Numbered from the stretch's first letter, positions 1-9,393 are shown. The stretch: DNA of 64,000 nucleotides from OPU3-GD-OMZ sp001901525 (GCA_963981505.1 CAXCEI010000003.1:1-64000); one strand, 5' to 3'. The notes: generated by a model not told the origin, from the sequence alone. Numbers and translations are program-made.

Positions 1-750
1 GAGAGCAGTGGGCAAAATGTTATTTTACTGGTAGATATTTTTACCCAATACCAAAACCCTCAGATAGCAGAAGATGCGGTAACGGTATTAAAAGCTGCGT
101 CTTTGACAGTGCACCCGGTTTTAATGAAAACGTCTCCTCGGCAATTAATTAGTCAAGGCCTTTTGGCAGAAGCAAAAACAGCTAGCCAGCAGTTGTTAGG
201 TCAAATAAATGCTCACCCCAGAGAATTTTTAATTGTGGGGCTAGAGCCTTCAGAACTCTTAGTGTTACGTGATGAATTAGTGAGTTTAGTTGGGGCTGAA
301 TACAAAGAACAGGCCAGCGAAATAAAGAGCCGTGCATTTTTGTTAGAAGAACTTCTAGCAACACAGTTTTCAAGTCATAACGCTGTTACAGAACGTTTTA
401 CTCAGTTGTTGAAGCAAGACCCTGTAAGGGTAGCAATTCACACCCATTGCCACCAAAAGTCATGGGTTGGCAATACATCCATTGAAATAGTGTTTAGCCT
501 TTTACCCGGGGTGACCTTTTCTGTTTTAAAAACCGGCTGCTGCGGTATGGCTGGGCAGTTGGGGTATGAAAACCCTGAGTTCTCAGAAAAAGTCGCGAAA
601 ACCAGTTTCTTGCCCGCACTGATAACACTTGATAAGGAAACGGTTTTAATTGCAGGGGGCTGTAGTTGCCGTGCGCAGGCCGCTATTTTGGCGGATATAA
701 AAGCGCTTCATCCTGCGGTTTTTTTGGCAGAGCGACTATTTAGAGAATAG
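1..750 (+). CDS. FAD-binding/Fe-S oxidoreductase, C-terminal part (5' truncated by window edge)
   Basis: The reading frame is already open at base 1, so only the C-terminal ~250 residues are present. They hold a CCG (cysteine-rich, heterodisulfide-reductase-like) domain. Its motifs are HTHCHQKS (about 450-470) and a TGCCGMAG segment (about 532-555), followed by a late GGCSCR motif. This architecture is typical of large YdiJ/D-lactate dehydrogenase-like proteins, which pair an N-terminal FAD-binding domain with a 4Fe-4S ferredoxin part and a CCG tail that carries electrons from a 2-hydroxyacid. The FAD domain is outside the window, so the substrate cannot be assigned. It converges with the RND pump gene across about 110 bases with no clear terminator. 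Confidence 0.75.
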   Translation, partial: ESSGQNVILLVDIFTQYQNPQIAEDAVTVLKAASLTVHPVLMKTSPRQLISQGLLAEAKTASQQLLGQINAHPREFLIVGLEPSELLVLRDELVSLVGAEYKEQASEIKSRAFLLEELLATQFSSHNAVTERFTQLLKQDPVRVAIHTHCHQKSWVGNTSIEIVFSLLPGVTFSVLKTGCCGMAGQLGYENPEFSEKVAKTSFLPALITLDKETVLIAGGCSCRAQAAILADIKALHPAVFLAERLFRE

Positions 751-861
751 TCGTAAAGATTAGGTAGTTAAGGCGTTGCAATAGTTTTAAAAGCGAAGCC
801 AGGGTGGTTCGATGCATTACTCTGTTTTTTTCTGTTACCCTTTTAAGATAAATAATGGCTA

Positions 862-3800
862 TTAGGTTTTTTTAAAGCGGCCGTATCGTAGTAGTACAGT
901 GGGTAGAAGCAGTAGGTTTAACACCGTTGATGATACCAGGCCACCAATAATAATCGCCGCCATCGGCCCCATGATTTCACGGCCGGCATTATCGCTGTTA
1001 ATCGCTAATGGTAACATGGCTAAAATAGTCACTAAAGCCGTCATAAAGATCGAGGGCAGGCGCTGCTGAGCACCTAATAACATCGTGTCAAAATCCCATT
1101 GATGGTTTTCTTGTTGTACTAACTGTTGGTAGTGAGAAACCAGCATAATACTGTTTCTAACAGTAATGCCAAACAGGGTGATGAAGCCGACGACCGAGCC
1201 AATCGATAAGGTCGCACCGGTGATTAAAACCGCCGCCACGCCGCCCACCAGCGAAAAAGGAATATTGGCTAAGGTGAGTAAGGTATGGCGGGCACTGTCC
1301 AGCGCTAAATAAATAAGTAGTAAAATTCCAGCACCGGCCAGTAGTGAATACAATATCAGTTCCTCCCGAGCCTTGTTTTGGGCAACGGCTGCGCCGGTAA
1401 ATTCAGGATAGTTGGTGCTATCAAATGCAATTTCTTGAAAGACGTTGCTTTTGAGTTTGTTAATAAAGCCGCCGAGGTCGCCATTGTTGACATGACAGGT
1501 AACCGTTTGCAGGCGCTGCGCGCCTTGATGCAAAATATTGTAACGTCCGGTGGTGGTGGTAACAGTGGCCAACTCCCCTAAAGGCACCAGTGCACCGGTT
1601 GCGCTTCGAATAGGGAGCTGGGCGATTGAACGGGGTTGTTCTTTGAGCGTTGGATGGAGGTTGACTACAATATCATAGGTTTGATAGCCTGATAATCCTT
1701 GCCCGACCCGTGCGCCAGTGTAGGCGGTGCTGATCGTTTGGGAAACTTGTTGCGGGCTGATTCCCCAACGGCTCAGTTGATCAAGATTCAGTTCAATGGC
1801 TAGAATTGGCGCCGCGGCGGTTGAGCGAAGTTGAATATCGCTGGCTTCTGGAAAGGTGGCCATAATATCGGCAATTTGTTGGGCTTTTAAATCCAAGGTA
1901 TTTAAATCGTTACCATAGAGGTTAACGGCCACCGGAGCGGTATACCCTGAGATGGTTTCATCCACCCGTTCAATTAAAAAGGTATTGGCCTCAAATAAAA
2001 TCCCGGGAAAGGCGGTGAGAATATCACGAAGTTGATCTAAAACGAGTTGTTGCTCGGTGCCCGATAGTGGTTGGAGGCGCACTTCAAATTCACTGTAATG
2101 GCTTCCATACGTATCAGCACCGCGCTCGGCACGCCCGGCCCATTGAGAGACTGATTCAACCCCTTCAATCGTTAAAAATTGTTCGGTTAAGGCACTGCCT
2201 ATTCGAATCGACTCGGTCAACGCGGTGCCGGGAATACTGCTGGTGTGAACAATGTAGTGGCCTTCACGAAGTTCGGGTAAGAACTTCGTTCCTAAATTTA
2301 ACAAGACTAATGAGCCTATAAGGCATGCTGTAATCGAAAAGATGATAATGCGCTGAGCGTGAAGGCTGATGCGGCTTAATAAACGCTGGTAGTGGGGTTG
2401 GATAAAAAGCATTACCGGCGATTTTTTTTCAGTTGGCGTCGTGTTTCTTAATAGCCAGTAACAAAGCGCTGGTGTCAGTGTTAATGCGACCAGTAGCGAT
2501 ATTAAAATAGCGCTAATGTAGGCTATGCCTAAGGGGGCGAAAAGCCTGCCGGCAACACCGTCTAGGGTCAGTAGTGGCACAAAGGCCAAAGCGACAATAA
2601 AGCTGGCATAGACAACCGAACTTCGTACCTCCATCGAGGCGTTATAAATAACAGTGAAAGTCGATTGTGGGTTATTTGATAGTTTGTTTTCTTTAAGCCT
2701 TCTAAAGATATTTTCGGTATCAATAATCGCATCATCAACGACTTCCCCTAAGGCAATTGCCAATCCGCCCAACACCATAATATTGAGATTAACACCGGCC
2801 TCGAGTAAAACCACCGCCGCCATAATAAGTGACAGCGGTAAGGCAATAGCCGCAATCAGCGCGGACCGGCTGTTGTAAAGAAAAAGATAGAGCACCAAAA
2901 CCACAAAGAAACTGCCCAGTAACAGGTGGCTGGTAATATTGCTGAGTGAGGTTTCAATATAATCTGCCGGGCGAAAAAGGGGGTTGTGAAAATCAATGTT
3001 TTGTTGGGCGAATAAGGGCTTAAATTCGAGTAATGCTTTTTCAACCGCTTTTGAAACCGACAAGGTATTGGCTCCGTATTGGCCGATCACCATCAAAACA
3101 ATGCCTTCTTTTCCGCCGACTTGCGCTGCACCAATCGCCGGCGCCGGTGCGTAGGCCACGGTAGCAACTTCGCTGAGTAAAAGAGGTTGCCCTTCAATCG
3201 TTTTAATCACGATTTTTTTGAGTTGTTCAGGGCGTTGGGGTAGGCCGCTAATGTTCAGTGTAAAACGTTGGTTGGTATTCTCAATAAACCCTGCCTGAGC
3301 GGTGTGGACAGCTTTTCTTACGGCCTCGGTAATGTCATTCACGCTGAGTCCATAGCGGTGTAATGGTTCGGGGTTAATCTGAATTTGTAGTTGTTTTAAT
3401 GCACCGCCAAAAACATTCACATCGGCAACGCCCGGAACCGTCAGTATTTTAGGAACGAGGGTCCAGTCAACCAAGGTTCTTAAGGTCATTAAATTTTGTT
3501 GCGCTGAGCTTAGCCCCAGTGTTAACACGGTCGCAGAGGATGAGGACAGCGGTACCGGTACGGGCATTTGAACGGTGGCAGGGAGTCTGCCTTTAAGGCT
3601 GGCTAAACGTTCGGTGACTTGTTGGCGGTTGCGGTAAATATCACTGTTTTCGTTAAATAAGGCGGTGACGATAGAGAGCCCCTGTATTGACTCTGAACGG
3701 GTCGTGGTTAAGCCCATGAGACCAGAAAGAGCCGTTTCAATCGGTGTGCTCACTTGAATTTCAACTTGTGCGGCTGAAAAACCCGGTGCTTCGGTTTGAA

Positions 3801-3945
3801 TGATCACTTGTTTGGGGGCGAACTCTGGAAAGATATCGAGCCCAGCTGTTGACAATCGGTAACTCCCATAAGCCAATAGAATAACGCTTAATGCAATGAT
3901 GACACTGTAAAAGCGGATCGAGCTGCGAACCAGAAAAGCGAGCAT
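862..3945 (-). CDS. HME-type (CzcA/CusA family) RND efflux pump, inner-membrane subunit
   Basis: A 1027-residue protein of full RND length. It is expected to be the proton-driven inner-membrane pump of a tripartite heavy-metal efflux complex. An N-terminal transmembrane helix (about residues 12-32) is followed by a large periplasmic porter loop, a block of helices from about 340 and a second loop/helix repeat. The TM4 segment carries the acidic motif GEVVDDAIIDTEN, the place where HME pumps keep their proton-relay carboxylates. The protein starts six bases after the adaptor gene, so they form an operon. Metal specificity (Cu/Ag, Zn/Co/Cd or other) cannot be read from the sequence. No outer-membrane factor gene is adjacent. 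Confidence 0.85.
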   Translation of the reverse strand: MLAFLVRSSIRFYSVIIALSVILLAYGSYRLSTAGLDIFPEFAPKQVIIQTEAPGFSAAQVEIQVSTPIETALSGLMGLTTTRSESIQGLSIVTALFNENSDIYRNRQQVTERLASLKGRLPATVQMPVPVPLSSSSATVLTLGLSSAQQNLMTLRTLVDWTLVPKILTVPGVADVNVFGGALKQLQIQINPEPLHRYGLSVNDITEAVRKAVHTAQAGFIENTNQRFTLNISGLPQRPEQLKKIVIKTIEGQPLLLSEVATVAYAPAPAIGAAQVGGKEGIVLMVIGQYGANTLSVSKAVEKALLEFKPLFAQQNIDFHNPLFRPADYIETSLSNITSHLLLGSFFVVLVLYLFLYNSRSALIAAIALPLSLIMAAVVLLEAGVNLNIMVLGGLAIALGEVVDDAIIDTENIFRRLKENKLSNNPQSTFTVIYNASMEVRSSVVYASFIVALAFVPLLTLDGVAGRLFAPLGIAYISAILISLLVALTLTPALCYWLLRNTTPTEKKSPVMLFIQPHYQRLLSRISLHAQRIIIFSITACLIGSLVLLNLGTKFLPELREGHYIVHTSSIPGTALTESIRIGSALTEQFLTIEGVESVSQWAGRAERGADTYGSHYSEFEVRLQPLSGTEQQLVLDQLRDILTAFPGILFEANTFLIERVDETISGYTAPVAVNLYGNDLNTLDLKAQQIADIMATFPEASDIQLRSTAAAPILAIELNLDQLSRWGISPQQVSQTISTAYTGARVGQGLSGYQTYDIVVNLHPTLKEQPRSIAQLPIRSATGALVPLGELATVTTTTGRYNILHQGAQRLQTVTCHVNNGDLGGFINKLKSNVFQEIAFDSTNYPEFTGAAVAQNKAREELILYSLLAGAGILLLIYLALDSARHTLLTLANIPFSLVGGVAAVLITGATLSIGSVVGFITLFGITVRNSIMLVSHYQQLVQQENHQWDFDTMLLGAQQRLPSIFMTALVTILAMLPLAINSDNAGREIMGPMAAIIIGGLVSSTVLNLLLLPTVLLRYGRFKKT

Positions 3946-3951
3946 CAGGAG

Positions 3952-4944
3952 TTAGTCGTCGTCATTGTCATTTTCTTCTGGAATACCGGCTTTAAATTCT
4001 TCTGAAAAGAGCATTTGTGCGCCGCGAGTAACCACGCCGTAAGGGCTGGTTAAAGGGGTAGTGACTAAAATGCCCCCGGGAACGGGGTGGTTCACTGAGA
4101 TTTGTTGCCGGTTAAAAGTTGTTTCATCTTTTTTAAGGTAAATAAAGTGTTGGCCAAGGTGTTGTATGATCGCCGTTTCAGGAATTACGATACCGCTGAT
4201 GGCTTGTTCAGTTAAAGGGATAAAGGCGACCAAGGGTTGTCCGGGCAAAAAGATGGGTGCCGTTGTTTGGTAAAAAAAACGAAGTCCTGAGTGTGCGGGG
4301 GGCGTGGTGGGTTTGGGATCAATTAAGGTAGCCGTTACCGCTTGGCTGCGATAAGCACGGTGTGCAATAGCAATGGTGGCGGGCATCGGTCGTTTCTCGT
4401 CCACAGGGCAGTCCACGTATAACAGGGTCTTGGAACGGTCTGAGAAGTCAATGGTTGAGGATGGCTCTATTTCCGTCAGGGCAGTAACAATTTTTTTGCC
4501 CCATTGTAATTCTGCAGCGCTGCGAACAGTGTTTAAGGTGATGCTTTCAGCCAGCCACTGGGCATTGTCGGCCTCGGCTTGAAGACGGCTGTGTTGCGTT
4601 TTGGCCAATTGCTTTTGGCGGTAGGCTTTTTTTAACCGGGCTTGTTGCTGGAAGTAGTCGCTTTTAAATTGCAATAGGGGTTCTTGGGGTAAAGTACGAC
4701 CATAGCGGATGACTTCCGGTTGGTGGCGGGTGATGACAAGGGGCTGGACTTTAATACCGGCACTTTTTTGTAGCGCTGGGCTGAGTGACAGGCTTAGAAA
4801 CGGGTCGCTGGTTGGCTGGAGAGGGCTGTCTCTATCATGGTCTACCGCAGCCTGAACGGTGTTCAAGGACAGGTTTAACGATAAAAGTCCCAAGATTAAT
4901 GTCGTTTGAAACAGCAACGGTTTAAGGGTCAGGATTTTGAGCAT
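3952..4944 (-). CDS. RND efflux periplasmic adaptor (membrane fusion protein)
   Basis: A 330-residue secreted protein with an N-terminal signal segment (about residues 10-32, ending near VQAA). The SPALQKSAGIKVQPL stretch resembles the start of HlyD/CusB-type adaptors. A Lys/Gln-rich helical region (about 95-135) would be the alpha-hairpin, followed by beta-rich lipoyl/barrel-like segments. It lies directly upstream of the pump gene on the same strand and should bridge pump and outer-membrane channel. The hairpin is short for the family. The C-terminus is strikingly acidic (EENDNDDD), which could bind cations, though that is inference. The family call rests mainly on context and overall architecture. 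Confidence 0.7.
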   Translation of the reverse strand: MLKILTLKPLLFQTTLILGLLSLNLSLNTVQAAVDHDRDSPLQPTSDPFLSLSLSPALQKSAGIKVQPLVITRHQPEVIRYGRTLPQEPLLQFKSDYFQQQARLKKAYRQKQLAKTQHSRLQAEADNAQWLAESITLNTVRSAAELQWGKKIVTALTEIEPSSTIDFSDRSKTLLYVDCPVDEKRPMPATIAIAHRAYRSQAVTATLIDPKPTTPPAHSGLRFFYQTTAPIFLPGQPLVAFIPLTEQAISGIVIPETAIIQHLGQHFIYLKKDETTFNRQQISVNHPVPGGILVTTPLTSPYGVVTRGAQMLFSEEFKAGIPEENDNDDD

Positions 4945-5077
4945 AAGTCATTTAAAAGCGAGCATGAACGGTGCAGTATAAGTTATCAACTGCGATCACG
5001 CACATTAAGAGTTTAAAATTTTAATTCAAACGGGGCTAAAAGGGCAGTGCGTTAACGGTTTTTGGGTCAATTGTCTG

Positions 5078-5083
5078 TATAAT
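5078..5083 (+). promoter_or_regulatory. candidate -10 element of gcvH promoter
   Basis: A perfect TATAAT lies 35 bases upstream of the gcvH start codon, in the divergent region between the RND adaptor and gcvH. No good -35 hexamer is seen at 16-18 bases, so the call rests on the -10 and its position only. Confidence 0.35.
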
Positions 5084-5117
5084 AACTCTTTTTAATTTTA
5101 TCTATAGACAAGGGCTT

Positions 5118-5501
5118 ATGAGCGATTTTCCCGAAAATTTAAGATATGCAAAATCTCATGAATGGTCAGCGCTACAAGACGGCAATGTGGTTCGTGTGGG
5201 TATTACCGACTTTGCGCAAGAAGAGCTCGGCGATTTGGTTTTTGTTGAACTGCCGGAAGCGGGCAAAAAGGTTTCGGCAGGGGAAGTGTGCGCCGTGGTG
5301 GAGTCTGTTAAAGCAGCTTCAGATCTTTATAGTCCGGTGACCGGCGAAGTGATTGACAGTAATCAGGCGGTGATCGATGAGCCTGAATTAGTCAATGACG
5401 ATGCTTTCGGCACCTGGCTTTTTTGCATTAAAGCCGATGATCCCAGCCAATTAGAAGCATTAATGAGCGCGAGTGAATATGAGCAAATGATTAACGATTA
5501 A
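5118..5501 (+). CDS. gcvH: Glycine cleavage system H protein
   Basis: A 127-residue lipoyl carrier protein. It shuttles the aminomethyl group between the P, T and L proteins of the glycine cleavage complex in the cytoplasm. The family start (RYAKSHEW), the lipoylation site ESVKAASD with Lys65, and the C-terminal SASEYEQMI segment are all present, and the length is normal. The ATG follows an AAGGGC-like ribosome site. gcvT and gcvP are not in the window; the next gene is a sugar/nucleoside kinase. The orphan location means it may serve the glycine cleavage system encoded elsewhere or act as a general lipoyl carrier. Confidence 0.95.
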   Translation: MSDFPENLRYAKSHEWSALQDGNVVRVGITDFAQEELGDLVFVELPEAGKKVSAGEVCAVVESVKAASDLYSPVTGEVIDSNQAVIDEPELVNDDAFGTWLFCIKADDPSQLEALMSASEYEQMIND

Positions 5502-5597
5502 TTTCTTTTCGTTATTGTGTTTTTTTTTACATTATGGCGTTCGTTATTTATGTTGCGCTGTTTAGTCTTAAATTTTTACAAACCGGAGTTTTAAACG

Positions 5598-6533
5598 ATG
5601 AGTGCATTGATCTGTGGATCCATGGCTTTTGATACCATTATGGTATTTCAAGATAAATTTAAAAATCATATTTTGCCTGATAAGGTCCATATGTTAAGCG
5701 TCGCTTTTTTAGTGCCAGAACTGCGCCGTGAATTTGGCGGCTGTGCCGGTAATATTGCTTTTAACTTAAAAATGTTAGGGGAAGAACCACTGATGATGGC
5801 GACCGTGGGTCAGGATTTTGGCCCTTACCAACAGTGGTTAGAAAAATTTGCGATCCGGACGGATTATTTAACCGTTTTAGAGGACCAGTACACCGCACAA
5901 GCCTATATCACTACCGATGAAGACGATAATCAGATTACCGCTTTTCATCCCGGTGCGATGAATGAGGCACATCTTAATGCTATTGCGGCCGTTGAGGAAT
6001 CTATTCAGGTAGGCATAGTTTCACCGGATGGAAAAGTGGGCATGCAGCAACATGCAGAAGAATTTGTGGCGGCGGGTATTGACTTTATTTTTGATCCCGG
6101 CCAAGGCCTGCCGATGTTTGATGGCGCTGAATTGACAGTATTCCTAGAACAAGCCACGTGGGTCACCTTGAATGATTATGAGGCGCAGTTAATGCAAGAG
6201 CGTACCGGTTTAACCTTAGAGGCAATGGCCGAACAGGTGAAAGCCTTGATTGTCACTCAAGGGGGAGAAGGTTCAACCATCTATACCGAAGGCCGTGTGA
6301 TTAACATACCGTCAGCACCCGTTGGTGAACTTCAAGACCCAACCGGTTGCGGTGATGCCTATCGGGCCGGACTGTTGTATGGCTTGATGAACGATTTAGA
6401 CTGGGAAACGACCGGGCGCATTGCCTCCTTATTGGGTGCAATAAAAATTGAGCAAAAAGGAACCCAAAACCATCGGTTTTCGCTTGCTGAATTTAAAGCC
6501 CGCTATGAACAAAGTTTTGGACGTTCCTTTTGA
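5598..6533 (+). CDS. PfkB-family carbohydrate/nucleoside kinase
   Basis: A 311-residue ribokinase-fold kinase. The N-terminal signature is GGCAGNIAFNL (about residues 47-57), the di-glycine substrate-binding motif. The C-terminal anion-hole and catalytic motif is DPTGCGDAYRAG, with the catalytic base Asp253. The overall pattern resembles the adenosine kinase/ribokinase branch rather than phosphofructokinase, but the phosphorylated substrate cannot be fixed. Its stop codon overlaps the TTG start of mazG, so the two are translationally coupled. A shared role in nucleotide or nucleoside housekeeping is plausible inference. Confidence 0.85.
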   Translation: MSALICGSMAFDTIMVFQDKFKNHILPDKVHMLSVAFLVPELRREFGGCAGNIAFNLKMLGEEPLMMATVGQDFGPYQQWLEKFAIRTDYLTVLEDQYTAQAYITTDEDDNQITAFHPGAMNEAHLNAIAAVEESIQVGIVSPDGKVGMQQHAEEFVAAGIDFIFDPGQGLPMFDGAELTVFLEQATWVTLNDYEAQLMQERTGLTLEAMAEQVKALIVTQGGEGSTIYTEGRVINIPSAPVGELQDPTGCGDAYRAGLLYGLMNDLDWETTGRIASLLGAIKIEQKGTQNHRFSLAEFKARYEQSFGRSF

Positions 6534-7330
6534 GTCTACGCCAGACTGAAAAGTTGGTATCGATTATGGCGCAATTGCGCGACCCTGAAACCGGTTGTGC
6601 CTGGGATCGACAACAAGATTTTGAGAGTTTAATTCCTTATACTTTGGAAGAGGCCTATGAGGTTGCCGATGCCATTGAACGGGGTGATAACGACGATTTA
6701 AAAAGTGAGTTGGGTGATTTGTTGTTACAAGTGATTTTTTACGCCCAGATTGCTAAAGAGCAAAAACTGTTTGATTTTGAACAGGTGGCAATGACCATCG
6801 CCGACAAATTAACACGGCGCCACCCCCATGTTTTTTCCAATGTCGTATTTGAAGATGATGCGGCCCGTAAGCAGGCTTGGGAAGAGGCTAAAGCTCTTGA
6901 GCGTAAAGAAAAACAAGGCACCGGGTCAACCCGTATTTTATCCGGTCTGACCAAAAACCTACCCGCTCTGATGGCGTGTGAAAAAGTACAAGAGCGCGTA
7001 GCAGCGCACGGTTTTGATTGGCAAGAAACCGCACCGGTATTTGATAAGGTCTTGGAAGAGTTAGCTGAAGTCAAAGAGGCCTGGATTTCAGGGGACTACC
7101 CGCACACGGAAGAGGAAGTCGGTGATTTATTGTTGGTCGTGGTTAATCTGGCCCGTCACCTTAAAGTTAATCCTGAAATAGCGTTGAGGAAAGGGACCGA
7201 TAAATTTACCCGGCGCTTTAATTATGTCGAACAACAGGTGCTTACCTCCGGCCGGGCTGTGACGGATTGCGAGTTGGAAGAACTCGATGCACTCTGGGAT
7301 GAAGCCAAACGGGTCTTGAAACAAGCGTGA
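6530..7330 (+). CDS. mazG: Nucleoside triphosphate pyrophosphohydrolase MazG
   Basis: A 266-residue protein with two MazG repeats, as in E. coli MazG. It hydrolyses (d)NTPs to NMP and pyrophosphate, removing aberrant nucleotides and lowering ppGpp precursor pools. The N-terminal repeat shows RDPETGCAWD and LEEAYEVADAIE followed by ELGDLLLQV. The C-terminal repeat shows EEVGDLLLVVVN and a DKFTRRF segment. The start chosen is TTG at 6530, overlapping the preceding TGA stop, because the family begins about ten residues before the LRDPE motif. It converges with the response regulator gene with only about 20 bases between. Confidence 0.93.
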   Translation: MSLRQTEKLVSIMAQLRDPETGCAWDRQQDFESLIPYTLEEAYEVADAIERGDNDDLKSELGDLLLQVIFYAQIAKEQKLFDFEQVAMTIADKLTRRHPHVFSNVVFEDDAARKQAWEEAKALERKEKQGTGSTRILSGLTKNLPALMACEKVQERVAAHGFDWQETAPVFDKVLEELAEVKEAWISGDYPHTEEEVGDLLLVVVNLARHLKVNPEIALRKGTDKFTRRFNYVEQQVLTSGRAVTDCELEELDALWDEAKRVLKQA

Positions 7331-7352
7331 GTAATTCCCCGTAATCGTTGTT

Positions 7353-7898
7353 TTATTCTTTAACAGGGCGCTTGTCCAGTTTTCGTTGTAAGGTTCTTCG
7401 GTGCATATTTAAGGCGCGGGCAGCGGCTGAGATATTGCCGTTATTTTCCATCAGTACTTTTTGTAAATGTTCCCATTCCAAGCGTTTTACCGACAGCGGG
7501 TTGTCCTTAATGATGGTAGAGGAGTCACCGTCGTTTTTATTTAAGGCATTAATAATTTCATCGGCATTGGCAGGTTTCGTTAAGTACTGGGTTGCCCCTA
7601 ATTTAATGGCTTCAACAGCCGTGGCGATGCTGGCAAATCCAGTTAACATCACAATGCGGGTGTTGTTATCTATTTCAATGAGTTTTTTGACTAATTCCAG
7701 GCCAGATTCAAGGCTAATTCGTAAATCAATGACGGCATATTCGGGTGTTTTTTCTTCTGCAAGCGCTAAGCCTGAGGCAATGTCGTAAGCAACCGCAACA
7801 TCAAAGTTACGTTTCTTAAGGGCTTGGGCTAAGACCATGCAAAAGGTTTGATCATCATCAACGAGCAATAAACGGGGAGTTTCTGTTGAGGTTTCCAT
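7353..7898 (-). CDS. regA: RegA/PrrA/ActR-type response regulator
   Basis: A 181-residue two-domain regulator. The N-terminal receiver has an acidic pocket LLVDDD and phospho-acceptor Asp58 in AVIDLR. A short linker leads to a Fis-type helix-turn-helix (ISAAARALNMHRRTLQRKL) at the C-terminus. That layout is the hallmark of RegA-family redox regulators, which control respiration, carbon and nitrogen metabolism genes when phosphorylated by RegB. An in-frame TTG lies two codons upstream; I prefer the ATG at 7898. It follows the kinase gene by a few bases in one leftward operon. Which genes it controls here is unknown. Confidence 0.88.
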   Translation of the reverse strand: METSTETPRLLLVDDDQTFCMVLAQALKKRNFDVAVAYDIASGLALAEEKTPEYAVIDLRISLESGLELVKKLIEIDNNTRIVMLTGFASIATAVEAIKLGATQYLTKPANADEIINALNKNDGDSSTIIKDNPLSVKRLEWEHLQKVLMENNGNISAAARALNMHRRTLQRKLDKRPVKE

Positions 7899-7910
7899 GG
7901 GCAATATCTT

Positions 7911-9260
7911 TTAGTCAGCTAGGTTAGATTGAGGGAATAACGGTAAAGTCATTTCTGAGCAGGCACCCCCATTAGGCATATTATAAATGTCAATGCTGCC
8001 TCCGAGTCGGTTAATCGAGGCATAAGTTAAAAATAAACCAACGCCAAGCCCGTGATTTTTAGTGGATATGGGTTCTTTACCGGCTTGGGCTAAAATTTCA
8101 GGTTTAAAGCCCGGTCCATAGTCTTTTATTTTAAGGTGTAGCCATTCAGGATCCCATTGCGCAATAAAATCAATGCCACTGTTAGGGTTAGTCGCCCGAG
8201 CTGCATTATTAAGAATGTTTATGATGGAATGGGTGAGGGTGCGGTCGGCAATAATTTGACAAGTTTGTGTGTGGTCCGGGGTAATCATTAAATTGATCTT
8301 GATTCCCGGTTGTTGAGTGCGCCAAACGGTTAGGAGTTCATCTAAGTAGGTCGTGATTTCCATAATTTGTCCGGATTCGGCGCGCATTTCACCCCCAGAA
8401 GCAGACATGACGGATAAGGCCTCTTTACAACGATTAATCTGAGCAAGAATAATCTGCATTTTTTCATAGAGTTCAGGGGTGTGTCGTTGTTGGTATTCTT
8501 GTTCAATTTCATGGGCAATGATTGCCATAGTTCCTAAAGGCGTTCCCATGTCATGAGCGGCACTGGCAGCCAGTGTGCCTAAGGCAATAACGCGCTCATC
8601 ACGCAGTGCATTTTCACGGGCTTCGGCGAGTTTTCGTTCGCGCTCACGCAGTGTTTTGGCCATGCTGACAACAAAATAAGCAACCAGGGAGGCGCTGAAC
8701 AGAAAGCCAATCCACATGCCGAAAATATTAGTGCTAAAAAAAGCGACCTCATTTTCTAAAATGGGGTTAATTGATTTAATGCCGTGCGGGTCAAAGGTAA
8801 AGGTTTGTTCGCCGATTTTAGGCAGCGGTATGTTGTAGGCAATCAGCAGTGTGTAAAGCGATGTTGTTAATAACATCATGTACCAGGTATAAATTTGCGG
8901 TAACGTTATCGCGGTGATAATCAGCGGGAGTAAGAATAACCAGATCATCGGGTTGGCTGCACCGCCAGTTAAATAAAGAATTAAAGCAATACTAATCACA
9001 TCAATGGCTAAATGAGAAAAGATTTCTAATTCGGTCACAGGCGTGGCGTGGCGTAATCGAAACCAGGTATAGGCGTTGAATGAGCCGATGGCAAAAATGA
9101 TTAAGGATAATGACTTGTGCGGGATAGCCATATGTAGTGCAAAAACAGAAACAAAGACAGTAAATAAGGTGCCCGTGATGACAAAATTGCGAATAATAAA
9201 GAGCCAATTCAGATTCTCACGAATTGAAACGGGGGACCGATCTAGGCGAAAATTGTGCAT
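7911..9260 (-). CDS. regB: RegB/PrrB-type redox-sensing histidine kinase
   Basis: A 449-residue membrane sensor kinase. Six hydrophobic segments occupy roughly residues 20-200. They include GGAANP (99-104), matching the GGxxNPF quinone-sensing motif of RegB. The H-box is AHDMGTPLGT with phospho-acceptor His236. A cysteine in NRCKEAL (Cys278) sits where RegB has its redox-active dimer-interface cysteine. An N-box (INILNNAARA) and a glycine-rich ATP lid (DYGPGF, GLGVGLFL) follow. It should phosphorylate RegA in response to quinone and thiol redox state. A cbb3 oxidase or SenC gene, often adjacent in other bacteria, is not present. Confidence 0.88.
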   Translation of the reverse strand: MHNFRLDRSPVSIRENLNWLFIIRNFVITGTLFTVFVSVFALHMAIPHKSLSLIIFAIGSFNAYTWFRLRHATPVTELEIFSHLAIDVISIALILYLTGGAANPMIWLFLLPLIITAITLPQIYTWYMMLLTTSLYTLLIAYNIPLPKIGEQTFTFDPHGIKSINPILENEVAFFSTNIFGMWIGFLFSASLVAYFVVSMAKTLRERERKLAEARENALRDERVIALGTLAASAAHDMGTPLGTMAIIAHEIEQEYQQRHTPELYEKMQIILAQINRCKEALSVMSASGGEMRAESGQIMEITTYLDELLTVWRTQQPGIKINLMITPDHTQTCQIIADRTLTHSIINILNNAARATNPNSGIDFIAQWDPEWLHLKIKDYGPGFKPEILAQAGKEPISTKNHGLGVGLFLTYASINRLGGSIDIYNMPNGGACSEMTLPLFPQSNLAD

Positions 9261-9393
9261 AGGCTTGATTTGGGTTAGGGGTTATAGCGCTTTATAGTTA
9301 ATTTAAGTGTGTTAATTGGCTGCTTTCTCTGGGGAAAATAGCACAGTTTCTTTTAAGCGAAAAGTTGTTTAAAAAAGAGAATGTTTTTTCCAT

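Noticed and set aside
7348..7788. Plus-strand frame of 146 residues
   Set aside because: It is antisense to the RegA-type regulator, whose receiver and helix-turn-helix motifs are intact.
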